Source of the DNA: a bacterium
GTDB taxonomy: Bacteria > Ratteibacteria > UBA8468
DNA length: 15,134 nt
NCBI GenBank assembly: GCA_030630065.1
Contig: DAOVNU010000003.1
Span: forward strand, 1 to 15,134
Direction of reading: 5' to 3'
Every line of letters starts with the position of its first letter. Position 1 is the first letter of the stretch. Of this stretch, positions 13,955 to 15,134 are shown in pieces. The notes under the pieces are model-generated. The model was not told the origin of the DNA, did no database searches, and saw only the letters and a program-made list of their open reading frames with translations. A program made the translations under genes and the position numbers.

Positions 13955-14985
13955 TGGCTTCCGATTCTCAAACTCTTCAATTTTTCAACGCTATTCAAAG
14001 GTTTCACAGTTACCCCTGCTTTATTATAACTGTTCCAGTAATTTACCGGGACAGAAGGAAAATCTTTAGCATCACTATAACGGGCAACAATTCCCGCGGC
14101 CAGAGGAATTAAATCTTTGCTCCTGCTTTCTAAAATACCTGCCGGGCCGGCTATACCATTCACTTCCAGGAGAAAATCATTATTTCCGGCTAAAGAAAAA
14201 AGAAGGTTATTTTCCCTTTCGTTCCTCCCGACAATGAGTTTGGTATCCGGAGAAAGGCGAAAATGGCGACCAACCTTAAGAAGGTACAGGTCGGAAATTT
14301 CTATCTTTTCCCGATGCTCAAAAAGGTCTTTAAGTTTTAAAGAGAATTCCTTTTCCGTGAGGAGACATCCCCCGGCAGGAGAAAGATAATTTTTTATCCC
14401 AAAATTTTTTGCTAATTTCAACTGTTCCTTTCTGCTTCTACCGGAAATAGCCAATAATTCCTCTCTATTGATTAAGCCCTGTTTCTCAGGGATTGTTTCC
14501 GGAAGAACTTTTGCCGAAAGGGGCCGCAGAACCCTACCAACAAGTCCTGCCTCTTCCTCAATCATTAAAAGAGCATTTTTATATTGGGAACTGGGTCTTT
14601 GAGCCAGAACCTCTCCGGTAACAATAAAAGAGAATTTTTTTCGCAAAAGCGCCTTTGCTTTCTTAAACATTAAAATCCGACAATCAATACAGGGATTAAG
14701 ATGCTTCCCATAGCCGTATTTCGGTCTTTTTACTAAATTCAGATAATCCTCACCCAATTTAATTGTCACCAGAGGAATTCCAAATTCTTCTGCCTGCTCT
14801 CTTACTGTTTTCTGCTCTTTAAGAAAAGGAGTAATAAAATTTAGTCCTTTTACCTTTATCCCCTGAGAAAGAACAATTTTCAAAGATAGAACACTGTCCA
14901 GGCCCCCGGACAAAAGAACAATTGCTACTGGAGTTTCCGGCGGAAGTTCCTTACTTTTTGTAGTTGATTTTTTAATTCTTTCCAA
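13951..14985 (-). CDS. MnmA/ThiI-like PP-loop thiolase with NFACT-R-like C-terminal domain
   Basis: The 344-residue protein has an adenylating PP-loop domain (SGGLDS at 26-31). NPCIDC at 98-102 and PAGGC at 203-207 resemble the two catalytic-cysteine motifs of the tRNA 2-thiouridylase MnmA, making Cys99 and Cys207 likely sulfur carriers. Residues from about 228 (DLYLLKVGRHFRLSPDTKLIVGRNERENN) resemble the NFACT-R RNA-binding domain, which occurs fused to such thiolases. It probably thiolates tRNA or another RNA. The TTG start lies 61 bases inside the tyrA end; a stop three codons upstream and the closeness of the PP-loop leave no better choice. It couples by ATGA to the DUF39 gene, so sulfur from the same sulfide or persulfide pool may feed both. 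It is not full-length ThiI, as THUMP and rhodanese domains are missing. Confidence 0.85.
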   Translation of the reverse strand: MERIKKSTTKSKELPPETPVAIVLLSGGLDSVLSLKIVLSQGIKVKGLNFITPFLKEQKTVREQAEEFGIPLVTIKLGEDYLNLVKRPKYGYGKHLNPCIDCRILMFKKAKALLRKKFSFIVTGEVLAQRPSSQYKNALLMIEEEAGLVGRVLRPLSAKVLPETIPEKQGLINREELLAISGRSRKEQLKLAKNFGIKNYLSPAGGCLLTEKEFSLKLKDLFEHREKIEISDLYLLKVGRHFRLSPDTKLIVGRNERENNLLFSLAGNNDFLLEVNGIAGPAGILESRSKDLIPLAAGIVARYSDAKDFPSVPVNYWNSYNKAGVTVKPLNSVEKLKSLRIGSQ

Positions 14986-15134
14986 TCTTTTTTCTTAAGC
15001 AATTTTTCCAGGAGGGACAAGGACTTTTTAAAATTATGCAAAGCAGAGAGAACTTCCTCCCGGTTCGTGCTAAAGATATCAGTCCAGAGTTGCGCAGAAC
15101 TGGCAGCAATCCTGGTTGTATCCTTAAAACCGGA
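14925..15134 (-). CDS. tyrA: Prephenate dehydrogenase, C-terminal end (partial)
   Basis: The minus strand from the window edge reads 69 codons to a TAG at 14925. It opens with SGFKDTTRIAASSAQLWTDI and continues NREEVLSALHNFKKSLSLLEKLL, which is the helical C-terminal signature of prephenate dehydrogenase (usual form GFRDTTRIA..P.LW.DI...N). That enzyme makes 4-hydroxyphenylpyruvate for tyrosine synthesis. Only the dimerisation-domain tail is in the window; the NAD-binding part lies beyond 15134. The end of the gene overlaps the start of the PP-loop thiolase gene by 61 bases, so the two are on one mRNA. Confidence 0.9.
   Translation of the reverse strand, partial: SGFKDTTRIAASSAQLWTDIFSTNREEVLSALHNFKKSLSLLEKLLKKKDWKELKNQLQKVRNFRRKLQ

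Overview
The window reads as a chromosomal piece of an anaerobic, AT-rich bacterium, most likely from an uncultured PVC-type lineage such as Omnitrophota or Lentisphaerota. The evidence is a prepilin-type H-X9-DG protein, a LacI-led glycan-degradation operon, a UroD-like methyltransferase, the anaerobic homocysteine-synthesis genes (DUF39 and NIL-ferredoxin), and several short palindromic repeats of a kind common in such genomes. The phylum is a guess from gene content only.

Plus strand, 1-10038: a sugar or glycan locus. Two tandem sigma70-type promoters (62-90 and 100-128) drive a LacI-family regulator and lie between two oppositely oriented copies of an 11-base sequence that fits a LacI-family operator. 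Downstream, largely in one direction, come an ADP-ribosylglycohydrolase-family protein (ATGA overlap with the regulator), a pseudopilin with an H-X9-DG motif, a 940-residue secreted multidomain glycosidase-like protein, an alpha/beta-hydrolase esterase, a beta-propeller glycosidase-like protein with four Asp-box motifs (ATGA overlap), and a UroD/MtaA-like methyltransferase. The run ends in about 340 bases that hold an apparently decayed gene and a doubtful 70-codon ORF.

Minus strand, 15134-10035: first a tight sulfur/amino-acid operon, with the end of prephenate dehydrogenase (tyrA), an MnmA-like PP-loop protein with a C-terminal NFACT-R-like domain, a DUF39 homocysteine-synthesis protein, a NIL-domain 2[4Fe-4S] ferredoxin and a UPF0280 protein. 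The junctions are a 61-base overlap, ATGA, a 16-base gap and TGATG. The last three families are the ones tied to sulfide-to-homocysteine assimilation in Methanosarcina. After a GC-rich palindrome come an isoprenylcysteine-methyltransferase-like membrane protein, two further palindromic repeats and a sugar-isomerase-like TIM barrel. That TIM barrel meets the sugar locus tail to tail and may belong to it functionally.

The points most worth following up are the pairing of a pseudopilin with a secreted glycosidase under LacI control, a palindromic repeat that encodes part of the pseudopilin leader, the variant zinc motif in the UroD-like protein, a perfect 28-base palindrome inside the esterase gene, and the link between a tRNA-thiolase-like protein and homocysteine synthesis.
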